Shown here: piece by piece, positions 1-9,300 of the stretch | Layout: each line of letters starts with the position of its first letter | Numbering within the stretch: the first letter of the stretch is position 1 | DNA from: CAYQZD01 sp964421875 | GTDB taxonomy: Bacteria > Electryoneota > Tariuqbacteria > Tariuqbacterales > Tariuqbacteraceae | NCBI GenBank assembly: GCA_964421875.1 | Contig: CAYQZD010000096.1 | Span: 1 to 14,332, forward strand | DNA length: 14,332 nt | Direction of reading: 5' to 3' | The notes under the pieces: model-generated | Databases searched by the model: none | The model's input: the letters and a program-made list of their open reading frames with translations, nothing else | What the model was told of the DNA's origin: nothing | Translations under genes and position numbers: made by a program

Positions 1-17
1 AATCAAATCTCATATGG

Positions 18-60
18 AAAAATAAGCTACTTGCACCGGGACTATATAACAATATCCCGG
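18..60 (-). terminator. weak candidate terminator downstream of rpoC
   Basis: On the minus strand the arms CCGGGA (plus 60-55) and TCCCGG (plus 41-36) can pair. Three more A-T pairs are possible after a one-base bulge. The stem is followed about 10 nt later by a T-rich stretch (plus aaaaataa, 18-25). It lies 110 nt after the rpoC stop codon, where the operon could end. The gap between stem and T-run is longer than in a standard Rho-independent terminator, so this is only a possibility. Confidence 0.3.
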
Positions 61-106
61 ATATATCACCCGGAACGAGTGAAGGATTTATACTTCTTTC
101 AACGTT

Positions 107-144
107 AAGATTCTTCATACGCTTTATCGCGGATTCAGAATGAC
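107..144 (-). repeat. degenerate copy of a GTCATTCTG...AGAATCTT dispersed repeat
   Basis: Read on the minus strand this stretch starts GTCATTCTG and ends AGAATCTT. The same 9-nt and 8-nt blocks, in the same order, open the palindromic element in the nusG-rplK spacer (12717-12783). The central parts differ in sequence and length. Short elements with GTCATTCTGA...GAATCT cores are common intergenic repeats in many bacterial genomes. This copy lies between the rpoC stop and the window edge and contains no reading frame. That it belongs to a dispersed family is inferred from two copies only. Confidence 0.5.
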
Positions 145-171
145 AATGTTAATAACAAAGCAGCAATAGAA

Positions 172-3100
172 TCACGCTTCCGATTTTTCACCGGCTTCAT
201 TTAAATCGACCGCAATCGAATCCTCCCCCGCGCGCTCCTCCGTAACCGCTTCACTCGCCTCGGGCTCGGTTTCAACCAACTCCACCGGCTCTTCTTCGAG
301 AGGGGCTGCCAGGGATTTTTTGGTCACCCGCAGGCTCTGGTATTTGCCGATACCGGTTCCCGCCGGGATGAGATGCCCCATAATTACGTTCTCTTTGAGT
401 CCCTGCAGAGAATCGGTTTTATGCTCGATGGCCGCCTCAGTCAGGACGCGGGTGGTCTCCTGGAAGGAGGCGGCGGAGATGAAGCTGTTAGTGGAGAGTG
501 CGGCTTGAGTGATACCCAGCAGAATGGGCTTGGAAATAGCCGCTTTCGCCGGCCGGATTTCAGCTTCATTCAGTCCCTGGTTACGCAGTTTCCGATTTTC
601 GCGGCTCATAGTCATTCGGTCCACCAGATTACCGGCTTCATACTTAGAATCACCCGATTCCTCCACCACTACTTTCCGGACAATTTTTTGGTTGGTGGTT
701 TGGAGGATGTGCCCATCGACCTGGTCGCTCTCAAGGTATTCCGTATCACCCGGGTCTTCTATCCGCACTTTCTGCATCATCTGGCGCACTATAACTTCGA
801 TGTGCTTATCGTTTATTCTCACGCCCTGGAGCCGGTAAACATCCTGAATCTCATTTACCAAATACTCCTGGACTTTTCCGGGACCGAGGATGTTCAAGAT
901 ATCCTGGGGAGCGATGGAACCTTCCGAGAGCCGTTCACCGGCGCGGACAAAGTCTCCATCATGAACCAGGATATGCTTCCCGTAGGGAATTAAGTAACGC
1001 ATTTTTACTTTTGAAGTAACCGCGGAGACTATGATTTCCCGCACTCCCCGCTTCAGAGCTCCGAATTTAACATAGCCGTCGATTTCGGATACGATTGCCG
1101 GCTCTTTAGGACGGCGGGCTTCGAAGAGTTCCGCCACCCGGGGAAGACCGCCGGTGATGTCCTTGGTTTTGGAGGCTTCTCGGGGAATTTTCACCAGAGA
1201 ATCTCCTGCCGTGATTTCGTCGCCGTCATTCATCAATAATCTTGCGCCGACGGGGATGATATAGGCGCTAAGCTTATCGCCGTCTTTATCGACAATCAGA
1301 ATTTGGGGATTCAGGTGCTTTTTCTTGGTCTCGATGATGACCTTCTGTTTCATCCCGGTGGTGTCGTCGACTTCTTCCCGGGAGGTCACCTCGTCTCTGA
1401 TGTCCACATACTTTACAAAGCCGTCGTTGGTTGCGATAATGGGCGCGTTATAGGGATCCCAATGGAACAGAACCTCTCCCCGCTTGATGAAATCCCCGTC
1501 TTCCTTGTTAATGGAGGCTCCATAGGGAATGGTGTATCGGGAAACTACTCGATTGTCTTTATCCAGAACCTTAATGACTCCGTTGCGTCGAATAGCGATG
1601 ATTTCGCCCGCTTCTGCCTGAGCTTCGGAGTCTTCAGACCGCCTCCTGATGGATTCCACGTTGTCAAACACAATCTTGCCATCATGCTTGGAAACAACTT
1701 GCGATTGAGCGGCGATACGTGAGGCGGTCCCGCCAATGTGGAAGGTTCGGAGCGTCAACTGCGTGCCGGGTTCTCCGATGGACTGCGCCGCCATCACACC
1801 TACAGCTTCTCCATTTACCACCACCTCTCCGGCGGTGAGGTTAACACCGTAACACTTGGCGCAAACTCCCTGCTTGGTTTCGCAGGTGAGAACCGACCTG
1901 ATTCGGACTCTATCCACACCGCTGCGTATGATTTTATCAGCCTCTTCCCGGCCAATCAGAGTCCCAGCGGTGACGACTTCAGTATCATCATAGGGGTCGA
2001 TGACATCCTCGGCGGCGACACGGCCGATAATTCGTTCCACCAACTGTTCGGCGACCTCTTCGCCTTCCTTTTGAGCTTCGACCTCAATACCGCGCAAAGT
2101 TCCGCAGTCAGGTTCTCTGATGATGACATCTTGAGCGACATCGACCAGACGTCGAGTGAGGTAACCGGCGTCTGCGGTTTTAAGGGCAGTATCCGCCAGT
2201 CCTTTACGGGCGCCGTGGGTGGAGATGAAGTATTCCAGCACGGACAGCCCTTCTTTGAAGTTGGCGGTAATGGGCGATTCGATAATTTCGCCGGTTTGAC
2301 CGGTCATCGTTTTCTGAGGCTTGGCCATCAAGCCTCTCATACCCGCCAACTGCCTTATCTGCTCCTTGGAACCGCGCGCTCCGGAGTCTGCCATCATATA
2401 GATCGGATTGAATCCCCGCTTGGAAAGCCGCAGGTGGCTGAACATCGCTTCAGCCACATCGGAAGTAGTGTGAGTCCAGATGTCGATGACCTTGTTGTAG
2501 CGCTCGCCGTCGGTGATTACGCCGCTTTCATATTGTCTTTGAATCTTCTCCACTTCGCTCATCGCCTCATCCACCAGACTAATCTTATCCGGTGGAATCT
2601 CCACGTCGTTCATACCGATGGACAATCCGCCTTTAGTGGCATAGTAGAATCCCATATTTTTCAGGTTGTCCAGAAACTCCACCGTAGCTCGGTTGCCGAC
2701 CTGAGTATAACATTGGGATACAATCTCTTCCAGCCGCCTTTTGGTGAGCAACTCGTTGAAGAAGGTTCTCTCTCTGACCTTTTCAGGCATGATGTTGTTG
2801 AAGATTATCCTTCCGGTGGTGGTCTCGATAACCTGACCTCTGATGTGGACTTTGATTCCGGCGTGCAGTCCGACGATTCTCTGGGAATAAGCCACAATCA
2901 ACTCCTGGGGAGAATAGAACTCTTTTCCTTCGCCGGTGTCCCCCTCCATCAGTTTTGTGAGGTAATAGCATCCCAGGACCATATCCTGGCTGGGGATGGC
3001 GATAGGTTTGCCCGAGGCGGGATGCAGGATATTCTTTGAGGCGAGCATCAGCAGCCAGGCTTCAGCCTGCGCTTCGAAGGAAAGGGGCACATGAACCGCC

Positions 3101-4596
3101 ATTTGGTCGCCGTCAAAGTCGGCGTTGAAGGCGGCGCAGACCAGAGGGTGAAGGCGGATAGCTTTGCCTTCTATCAACAGCGGCTGGAAGGACTGGATGC
3201 CAAGCCGGTGCAGTGTGGGGGCGCGGTTCAACAATATTGGATGGTCCTGGATGATATGTTCCAGGATAGGCCAGACCTCTTCGGTTTTGCGCTCCACCAT
3301 ACGTTTGGCGGCTTTGACGGTTTTGGCGTGTTCGCCCTCAATCAACTTACGGATAATGAAGGGCTTAAACAGTTCCACCGCCATTTCTTTGGGGATACCG
3401 CATTCGTGCAGTTTAAGTTCGGGTCCCACCACAATCACGGACCTTCCGGAATAGTCCACGCGTTTGCCCAGGAGGTTCTGGCGGAAACGTCCCTGCTTGC
3501 CTTTGAGGTTGTCAGAGAGAGATTTCAGGGGACGGTTGCCGTCCGCCGGAGTGGCTACCGATTTGCGGCTGTTATCGAAAAGGGAATCGACCGCTTCCTG
3601 CAGCATCCGCTTTTCATTGCGCAGAATCACATCCGGAGCTTTGATGTCGATAAGCTTTTTCAGGCGGTTATTGCGGATGATGACGCGGCGGTAGAGGTCG
3701 TTCAAATCGGAGGTGGCGAACCTTCCGCCTTCCAGCGGAACCAAAGGTCTCAGGTCTGGGGGAACTACGGGAACCACCGACATAACCATCCATTCGGGAC
3801 GGTTGCTCTCCGCGCCCTCCCGACTCTTGAAGGCTTCAATGACTCGGAGGCGTTTGATAATTTCGTTTTTCCGCTGTTGTGAAGTTTCCTGACGCACCTG
3901 CTTTCGCAGGTCTGATGAGGCTTTGTTGACATTCACCATCATCAATAAGTCATGGATAGCTTCACCGCCGATTTTAGCGATAAACTTGTCCTTATGGTCC
4001 GGCGGCAGATTCTCATTCTCCGAGCCCAGTTCCTCGATGATTTCCTGGTATTTGTCGTCGGAAATCAGCTCGTTTTTGCGAAGGCCCGATTTTCCGGGAT
4101 TGACAACGATGTAAGATTCATAGTAGACAATCCGCTCCAAATCCCGATTGGTCATATTCAGGATGTAGCCGATTTTAGAGGGCATAGAACGAAAATACCA
4201 GATGTGCACCACCGGCACTGCCAGAGAAATATGACCCATCCGCTTGCGGCGTACATCTTTCTTGGTGATTTCGACCCCGCATCGGTCGCAGATAATCCCT
4301 TTGTAGCGGATGCCGCGGTATTTACCGCAATGGCATTCCCAGTCCTTGACCGGACCGAAGATTTTTTCGCAAAAGAGACCATCCTTCTCCGGCTTGTAGG
4401 AGCGGTAGTTGATGGTCTCGGGTTTGACGACTTCACCTCGAGACCGAGAGAGGATGGTGTCCGGGGAGGCTAAGCTGATGGTTATCCGGCTGAAATCTTC
4501 CTTGTCGAGCTCATGCGGCCGAACAAAAATGGAAGAACGGCTGCTGTAACCAAACCTGTCTTTCCCCCCACCCGAAAATGGTGTCCAGGCGCTCAA
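172..4596 (-). CDS. rpoC: DNA-directed RNA polymerase subunit beta'
   Basis: This is the 1474-residue beta' subunit of RNA polymerase, which forms the catalytic centre with beta. Visible marks, in order: N-terminal zinc ribbon (Cys88, 90, 103, 106); the Mg-binding motif NADFDGD at about 491-497 with its three aspartates; the bridge helix region ADSGARGSKEQIRQLAGMRG near 736-755; the second zinc site (Cys831, 905, 912, 915); and the trigger loop around 935-956. A long SI3-like insert (about 960-1150) precedes KDITGGLPRVAELFEARRPK, as in Gram-negative lineages. The last ~45 residues are an acidic, probably disordered tail. The start is TTG at 4596, chosen because GGGAGG lies 4 nt upstream and the conserved N-terminus begins soon after; no ATG occurs before residue 120. 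It is separated from rpoB by a foreign-looking membrane protein gene. All key residues are intact. Confidence 0.99.
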   Translation of the reverse strand: MSAWTPFSGGGKDRFGYSSRSSIFVRPHELDKEDFSRITISLASPDTILSRSRGEVVKPETINYRSYKPEKDGLFCEKIFGPVKDWECHCGKYRGIRYKGIICDRCGVEITKKDVRRKRMGHISLAVPVVHIWYFRSMPSKIGYILNMTNRDLERIVYYESYIVVNPGKSGLRKNELISDDKYQEIIEELGSENENLPPDHKDKFIAKIGGEAIHDLLMMVNVNKASSDLRKQVRQETSQQRKNEIIKRLRVIEAFKSREGAESNRPEWMVMSVVPVVPPDLRPLVPLEGGRFATSDLNDLYRRVIIRNNRLKKLIDIKAPDVILRNEKRMLQEAVDSLFDNSRKSVATPADGNRPLKSLSDNLKGKQGRFRQNLLGKRVDYSGRSVIVVGPELKLHECGIPKEMAVELFKPFIIRKLIEGEHAKTVKAAKRMVERKTEEVWPILEHIIQDHPILLNRAPTLHRLGIQSFQPLLIEGKAIRLHPLVCAAFNADFDGDQMAVHVPLSFEAQAEAWLLMLASKNILHPASGKPIAIPSQDMVLGCYYLTKLMEGDTGEGKEFYSPQELIVAYSQRIVGLHAGIKVHIRGQVIETTTGRIIFNNIMPEKVRERTFFNELLTKRRLEEIVSQCYTQVGNRATVEFLDNLKNMGFYYATKGGLSIGMNDVEIPPDKISLVDEAMSEVEKIQRQYESGVITDGERYNKVIDIWTHTTSDVAEAMFSHLRLSKRGFNPIYMMADSGARGSKEQIRQLAGMRGLMAKPQKTMTGQTGEIIESPITANFKEGLSVLEYFISTHGARKGLADTALKTADAGYLTRRLVDVAQDVIIREPDCGTLRGIEVEAQKEGEEVAEQLVERIIGRVAAEDVIDPYDDTEVVTAGTLIGREEADKIIRSGVDRVRIRSVLTCETKQGVCAKCYGVNLTAGEVVVNGEAVGVMAAQSIGEPGTQLTLRTFHIGGTASRIAAQSQVVSKHDGKIVFDNVESIRRRSEDSEAQAEAGEIIAIRRNGVIKVLDKDNRVVSRYTIPYGASINKEDGDFIKRGEVLFHWDPYNAPIIATNDGFVKYVDIRDEVTSREEVDDTTGMKQKVIIETKKKHLNPQILIVDKDGDKLSAYIIPVGARLLMNDGDEITAGDSLVKIPREASKTKDITGGLPRVAELFEARRPKEPAIVSEIDGYVKFGALKRGVREIIVSAVTSKVKMRYLIPYGKHILVHDGDFVRAGERLSEGSIAPQDILNILGPGKVQEYLVNEIQDVYRLQGVRINDKHIEVIVRQMMQKVRIEDPGDTEYLESDQVDGHILQTTNQKIVRKVVVEESGDSKYEAGNLVDRMTMSRENRKLRNQGLNEAEIRPAKAAISKPILLGITQAALSTNSFISAASFQETTRVLTEAAIEHKTDSLQGLKENVIMGHLIPAGTGIGKYQSLRVTKKSLAAPLEEEPVELVETEPEASEAVTEERAGEDSIAVDLNEAGEKSEA

Positions 4597-4600
4597 TTTT

Positions 4601-4632
4601 CCTCCCGGCGGTGCTTATGCGCTGTAAGCGCC
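4601..4632 (-). promoter_or_regulatory. stem-loop abutting the rpoC ribosome binding site
   Basis: On the minus strand GGCGCTTA (plus 4632-4625) pairs with TAAGCACC (plus 4617-4610) over a 7-nt loop, giving 7 of 8 pairs with one C-A mismatch. Three nucleotides later comes the Shine-Dalgarno GGGAGG (plus 4606-4601), then AAAA and the TTG start. The structure could affect rpoC translation or mark an mRNA processing site in the 125-nt spacer. The fold is visible; the function is inferred. Confidence 0.4.
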
Positions 4633-4721
4633 GACCGCGCGTTTATAGTGGAAGTTGAATTTGAGACTGCCATAATATAACTCGCTTGATAAACAATCAT
4701 TTAAATACTTAACTAATCTCA

Positions 4722-6278
4722 TCAAATCTCTGTTTTCCGACATAGCGTCCATTCCCGTCCCCCGGCGATGGAGAATACCTTGACCACTCTATACCCTATT
4801 CCATGCAGTTGGAAGCTGTCGATGGTCCCGCCGCTATCTTCGAATATTTCTTCCAGCTTGTAATAACTCTCCAGCAGATAATCCGGCGCTTCGGCGCGCC
4901 AGACTTCCCTCAAAGCCGGATGCTGAGGATAATCGAAATCGCCCCCGTTCTGTTTGACCAGACGGGCGACGGTTTTGTCTGTCAATCCGAATTTAAAGTC
5001 GAATACATTCTTCTTTGAATAGAAGGAAACCGCCCCGATACGCTGACAGGCAATGACAGAGCCTTCCGGCAGATTCTTTCCCATCCAGCGGGAAGGTTCC
5101 ACCAGACTTTCGCTCAACATAATGAACATTGGGTTGCCTTCGACGCTGGCAGGGCTCAGCGCTGAACCCGTTCTAACCAAACTCCAGAGCATCAGTAGCG
5201 CTGCGATACCGACGGTTATATATCTCGCCGTTCCGGCGAAACGCTCTGCCTTCAACAATTTCATCAGCCCGCCTTGCAGCCCGGTCCATAAGAGGACGAA
5301 GGCTAAGGGGACGAAGGGGGCAAAATAGCGCGCGGTGTCGGTCCAGTCCGGTTTGGCGTATATACCGAATAACAGTCCGGTCAGAACCGCAGCGGTGAGA
5401 AACGCCGCCGGAAGCGGATATTTCCGCCTCGAGACAACCGCGCCATATACCAGTAAAACCGCCCCCCAGGGGCCGCTGAAAACCGCCGGGATATTGACAT
5501 TGAGAGCGAAGCTGTATTTAGCGGCTTGCCTGACAATCGAAAGAACACTGGCGCTCTTTGCGTGGAAAGTATTGGGCGCCAAATCGTGGAAATACCAATA
5601 CCGAACCGCGGTGAAAGCCAAGATCAAGAGGACGAACAGCAGGCTCGGTCCCCGCAGTTTTTTCCATTGAACCGGAAATACTCTGCCTGTCAGCAGTACC
5701 GCCAGAGGGTATATCAGCAGGCATTCAGGATGAATTAAAAAAGCGTAAGCGCAGAGCGCCGCTATCAGCAGCCAGTGTCTGTCGATGACGACCAGATAAA
5801 CTATGAAACAGAGCAGCGCGGCTAAAAACGCGGTTTCCAAACCGCTCTGCGCATAAAAAATAAAATCGAACTGGGTTATCACCAGCAGCGGAAGCGGCAG
5901 CGCCAGAATGAAACCTGAGTTATCACCGGTCAATCTGATAGCGATAAAAAAACTTAAGACCGCCGCGGCGGCGGCAAAGACCGCACTCAGAATCACCGAA
6001 GCTGTTTTCACGCCGAATAACAGCGAAAACGGAGCCAGAAACAGCGCCCAGCCGATGTTGGTTATACCTTCTACCCGCTGGCCCGGGTTGAAAACCAAAC
6101 CTTGACCCGAAAGCAGATTATCGACATAGCGGAATCCGATATAAGCGTCATCCATAAAATAATCGTGCCGGAGGTGCATATACCAGGTCAAAGCGGCGGT
6201 ATAGAGAATAACCGCAGCGATGATGTAAAAGAGCCCGGGGCTTACATAATGGTTTTTCAGACTCAACCGTCTATCCAA
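4722..6278 (-). CDS. polytopic GT-C family membrane glycosyltransferase (AftB-like)
   Basis: This is a 518-residue integral membrane protein with roughly ten or more hydrophobic segments (first at about 14-34) and a soluble C-terminal part (about 375-518). Family signs: an acidic DD pair at 43-44 after the first membrane segment, within FMDDAYIGFRYVDNLLSGQG; then LVFNPGQRVEGITN (61-74); SGLETAF (145-151); YFHDLAPNTFHAK (229-241); and DTARYFAPFVPL (314-325). These match GT-C transferases of the arabinofuranosyltransferase AftB/GT89-like type, which use polyprenyl-phosphate sugars outside the cytoplasmic membrane. Donor and acceptor cannot be told from sequence. The start is TTG at 6278; an in-frame TAA lies two codons upstream, no ATG or GTG precedes the first membrane segment, and TTG at 6266 is the alternative. 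The ribosome site is poor, suggesting low expression. It starts 33 nt after rpoB and ends 125 nt before rpoC, an abnormal place for such a gene. Confidence 0.85.
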   Translation of the reverse strand: MDRRLSLKNHYVSPGLFYIIAAVILYTAALTWYMHLRHDYFMDDAYIGFRYVDNLLSGQGLVFNPGQRVEGITNIGWALFLAPFSLLFGVKTASVILSAVFAAAAAVLSFFIAIRLTGDNSGFILALPLPLLVITQFDFIFYAQSGLETAFLAALLCFIVYLVVIDRHWLLIAALCAYAFLIHPECLLIYPLAVLLTGRVFPVQWKKLRGPSLLFVLLILAFTAVRYWYFHDLAPNTFHAKSASVLSIVRQAAKYSFALNVNIPAVFSGPWGAVLLVYGAVVSRRKYPLPAAFLTAAVLTGLLFGIYAKPDWTDTARYFAPFVPLAFVLLWTGLQGGLMKLLKAERFAGTARYITVGIAALLMLWSLVRTGSALSPASVEGNPMFIMLSESLVEPSRWMGKNLPEGSVIACQRIGAVSFYSKKNVFDFKFGLTDKTVARLVKQNGGDFDYPQHPALREVWRAEAPDYLLESYYKLEEIFEDSGGTIDSFQLHGIGYRVVKVFSIAGGREWTLCRKTEI

Positions 6279-6283
6279 CGGTT
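6265..6283 (-). promoter_or_regulatory. small hairpin over the glycosyltransferase start
   Basis: AACCGT and ACGGTT (plus 6265-6270 and 6278-6283) form a perfect 6-bp stem with a 7-nt loop. On the mRNA the TTG start at 6278 overlaps the 5' arm and loop, and the alternative TTG at 6266 overlaps the 3' arm. No good Shine-Dalgarno is seen in the 33-nt rpoB-glycosyltransferase spacer. The hairpin may reduce initiation, leaving only ribosomes arriving from rpoB. No T-run follows, so it is not a terminator. The role is inferred. Confidence 0.3.
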
Positions 6284-6311
6284 ATTTCAAGGTTCGACAC
6301 TGATTCGACGC

Positions 6312-9300
6312 TTAATCCAGTTCGACGTTGAGTCCCAGCCCTTGAAGCTCGTTGATGAGCACATTAAAGGATTCGGGAACTCCGGGCACCGGGAGGTTGT
6401 CGCCGCGGACAATGGCTTCATAGGTTCGGGCGCGGCCGTTGACATCGTCGGATTTCACGGTGAGGATCTCCTGCAGGACGTGCGCCGCGCCGTAGGCTTC
6501 CAAAGCCCAGACTTCCATTTCGCCGAAGCGCTGGCCGCCGAATTGGGCTTTGCCTCCAAGGGGCTGCTGCGTGATGAGCGAATATGGTCCGATAGAACGG
6601 GCGTGGATTTTATCGTCGACCAGATGGGACAGTTTCATCATATAAATAAAGCCCACCATAACCTTCTGGTCGAATTTGTCGCCGGTGAGGCCGTCGTAGA
6701 GGTCGGCTTTGCAGTCATCGGGCAATTCGGCTTTCTCTAATTCAGCCTGCACATCTTCAAGGGTGGCGCCGTCGAACACCGGGGAGGCGTAGTGCATCCC
6801 CAGTTCGATCCCGGCATAGCCAAGCATAGTTTCGAAAATCTGCCCCAAATTCATTCGGGAGGGCACTCCTAAGGGATTGAGGATAATGTCTATGGGAGTG
6901 CCGTCTTCCATAAACGGCATATCCTCCATCGGCACCACTTTACCCACAACGCCTTTGTTGCCGTGACGGCCGGCCATCTTATCGCCAACGGAGATTTTAC
7001 GCTTTTTAGCGATATAGACTTTTGCCAACTGCACTATGCCTGAGGGCAGTTCATCCCCTACCTGAAGCCGGTGCTTTTCATTACGGTATTCGTTTTCGAG
7101 CTCATCCCGCTGATTGCGGTACTTATCGAATATCAGCTCGACCAATTCATCCGTCTCGGGGTCTCCGCTCCATTCGAAGTTGTTTTCCAGCTCGTCCAAA
7201 TCGAGGTCCATCAAGAGTTCACGAGTGAAGGTGAGGCCTTCGGGAATGATAATTTCCCGAATGGTTCGGTCGTGGATTCCCTTGGAAACCATCCCTTCAA
7301 GCACTTTCACCAGCTCATTCAATCGGGTCTTCTTGAGCTGGTCGAGTTCCTTTTTATGGTTGGCTTCGAGTTCAGTTAGTTTGGCTTTTTCCTCTTTCGC
7401 CATACCGACGCCGCGTTTTTTTCGGGAGAAGAGTTTGGTGTTGATGACGATACCCTGCAGTCCGGGAGGCGCTTTCAAAGAGGCGTCCTTCATATCGCCG
7501 GCTTTATCGCCGAAAATCGCTTTTAGCAGTTTATCCTCGGGGGTGAGGTCGGTTTCTCCCTTAGGGGTGACTTTGCCGATAATGATATCGCCGGGATGGA
7601 CTTCGGCTCCGACGCGAATAATTCCGTTTTCATCGAGGTCTTTGGTGGCTTCTTCGGAGACATTGGGAATTTCCCTGGTGAGTTCTTCCTCGCCGCGTTT
7701 GGTTTCGCGGACCTGCAATTCCAACTCTTCTATATGGATGGAGGTCAGTACATCGTCCCACATTAGACGCTCGGAGACGATAATCGAATCCTCGAAGTTA
7801 TATCCGTACCAAGGCATAAAAGCCACCAGCACGTTGGTTCCCAGCGCCAGTTCGCCCTGTTCGGTGGCGCAGCCATCCGCTAAAACCTGTCCGGTAATCA
7901 CATTTTCGCCGGCAGAAACGATCGGTTTCTGATTAAGGCAGGTGTCCTGGTTGGTGCGGACGAATTTCCTCAGGCTATAAACTCTGTCTTCGATTATACC
8001 TTCCGCGGCTTCGGAGGCGCCCTTACGCTTGGGCCGCACCACTATTTTATTTGCTGAAACCGAGACCACCGTCCCAGCATCCTCCGCCACCACCAAGGTG
8101 CGGGAATCTATGGCGGCTTTCATTTCCATCCCCGTCCCCACAATGGGGGTTTCAGGGGTGAGGAGCGGAACCGCCTGACGCTGCATATTCGATCCCATCA
8201 AGGCGCGGTTGGCGTCGTCATGCTCCAGGAAGGGTATGAGGGAAGCCGCTACAGAGACAATCTGGTTAGGGGAAACATCCATCAAATCCACTTCAGTGGG
8301 TCTGAGCACAGGGAATTCGCCCTTCAGTCTGCTTTTCACCCGGTTGCGTATGAAGTAGCTGTTATCATCCAGAGGCGCATTGGCCTGGGCGATGCGGTAA
8401 TGGTCCTCTTCGTCCGCGGTTAAATATATAATTTTCCTGGTGACCTTAGAGTTGCCGTTGGTCTTTTCCGCTTTCACCTTGCGGTAAGGGGTTTCCACGA
8501 ATCCCATATCGTTGATGCGGGCATAGGTGCAGAGGGAGGAAATCAATCCGATGTTGGGACCTTCCGGGGTTTCGATGGGGCAGAGCCTGCCGTAATGTGT
8601 GTAGTGAACGTCGCGGACTTCAAAACCGGCGCGTTCCCGGGTCAATCCGCCGGGACCGAGTGCGGAAAGGCGCCGCTTATGGGTGAGTTCGGTCAGAGGA
8701 TTGACCTGGTCCATAAATTGGGACAACTGATTGGTGCCGAAAAAGGTGTTTATGACCGAGGAGATGGTGCGCACGTTAACCAGGTCCTGAGGGGTCATAT
8801 GCTCGGATTCCCGCAGGTTCATCCTCTCTTTGATGGTTCGAGCCATCCTGGAAAGGGCGACAGAGAACTGATTCGCCAATTGCTCGCCCACAGTTCGGAT
8901 GCGGCGGTTGCCAAGATGGTCGATGTCGTCGGTGAATTCCTTCTCCTTACGCATCGACAGCAGCCGCTCGATGATGGCGACGATATCTTCCGTGGTTAAA
9001 GTGGTTATCTTGGAATCGATTTCCAGTTTGAGCTTGTTATTGATGCGGTAACGTCCCACCAAGCCCAGGTCATAGCGTTTGTCATCGAAGAACAACCGCG
9101 TCAAGAGCTTGCGCGCGGTTTCGACATCGGGCGGGTCGCCTCCGCGGAGTTCACGGTAGATGGATTCCAGGGCGCGGCTGGTGTCGCGGCTGCGGTCCTT
9201 CTGTAGAGTATTGTAGATGATATCGAAGCTGGGGTCTCGTCTCCGGGTTTTCAGCAGCGAGACGCGTTTGACCTTGGCCTTTTTCAGAGTTTTTTGAAGT

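Noticed and set aside
1738..3039. 433-codon open frame on the plus strand
   Set aside because: It lies wholly antisense to rpoC, which is full length and conserved. The translation has no recognisable domain and the frame arises from rpoC codon bias. The other long plus-strand frames inside rpoC and rpoB are rejected for the same reason.
4672..4679. possible internal promoter for rpoC (TATATT/TATTAT on the minus strand)
   Set aside because: The -10-like boxes are good, but no -35 box is found at 16-18 nt and the region is AT-rich, so the match could be chance.
5946..5952. seven-base homopolymer in the glycosyltransferase as a phase-variation tract
   Set aside because: Runs of seven also occur in rplK and rpoB in this window, so the tract is not special, and the frame is intact.
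5960..5976. GCC-type triplet run coding for five alanines in the glycosyltransferase
   Set aside because: It is short, in frame and inside a hydrophobic segment, as expected for membrane helices.
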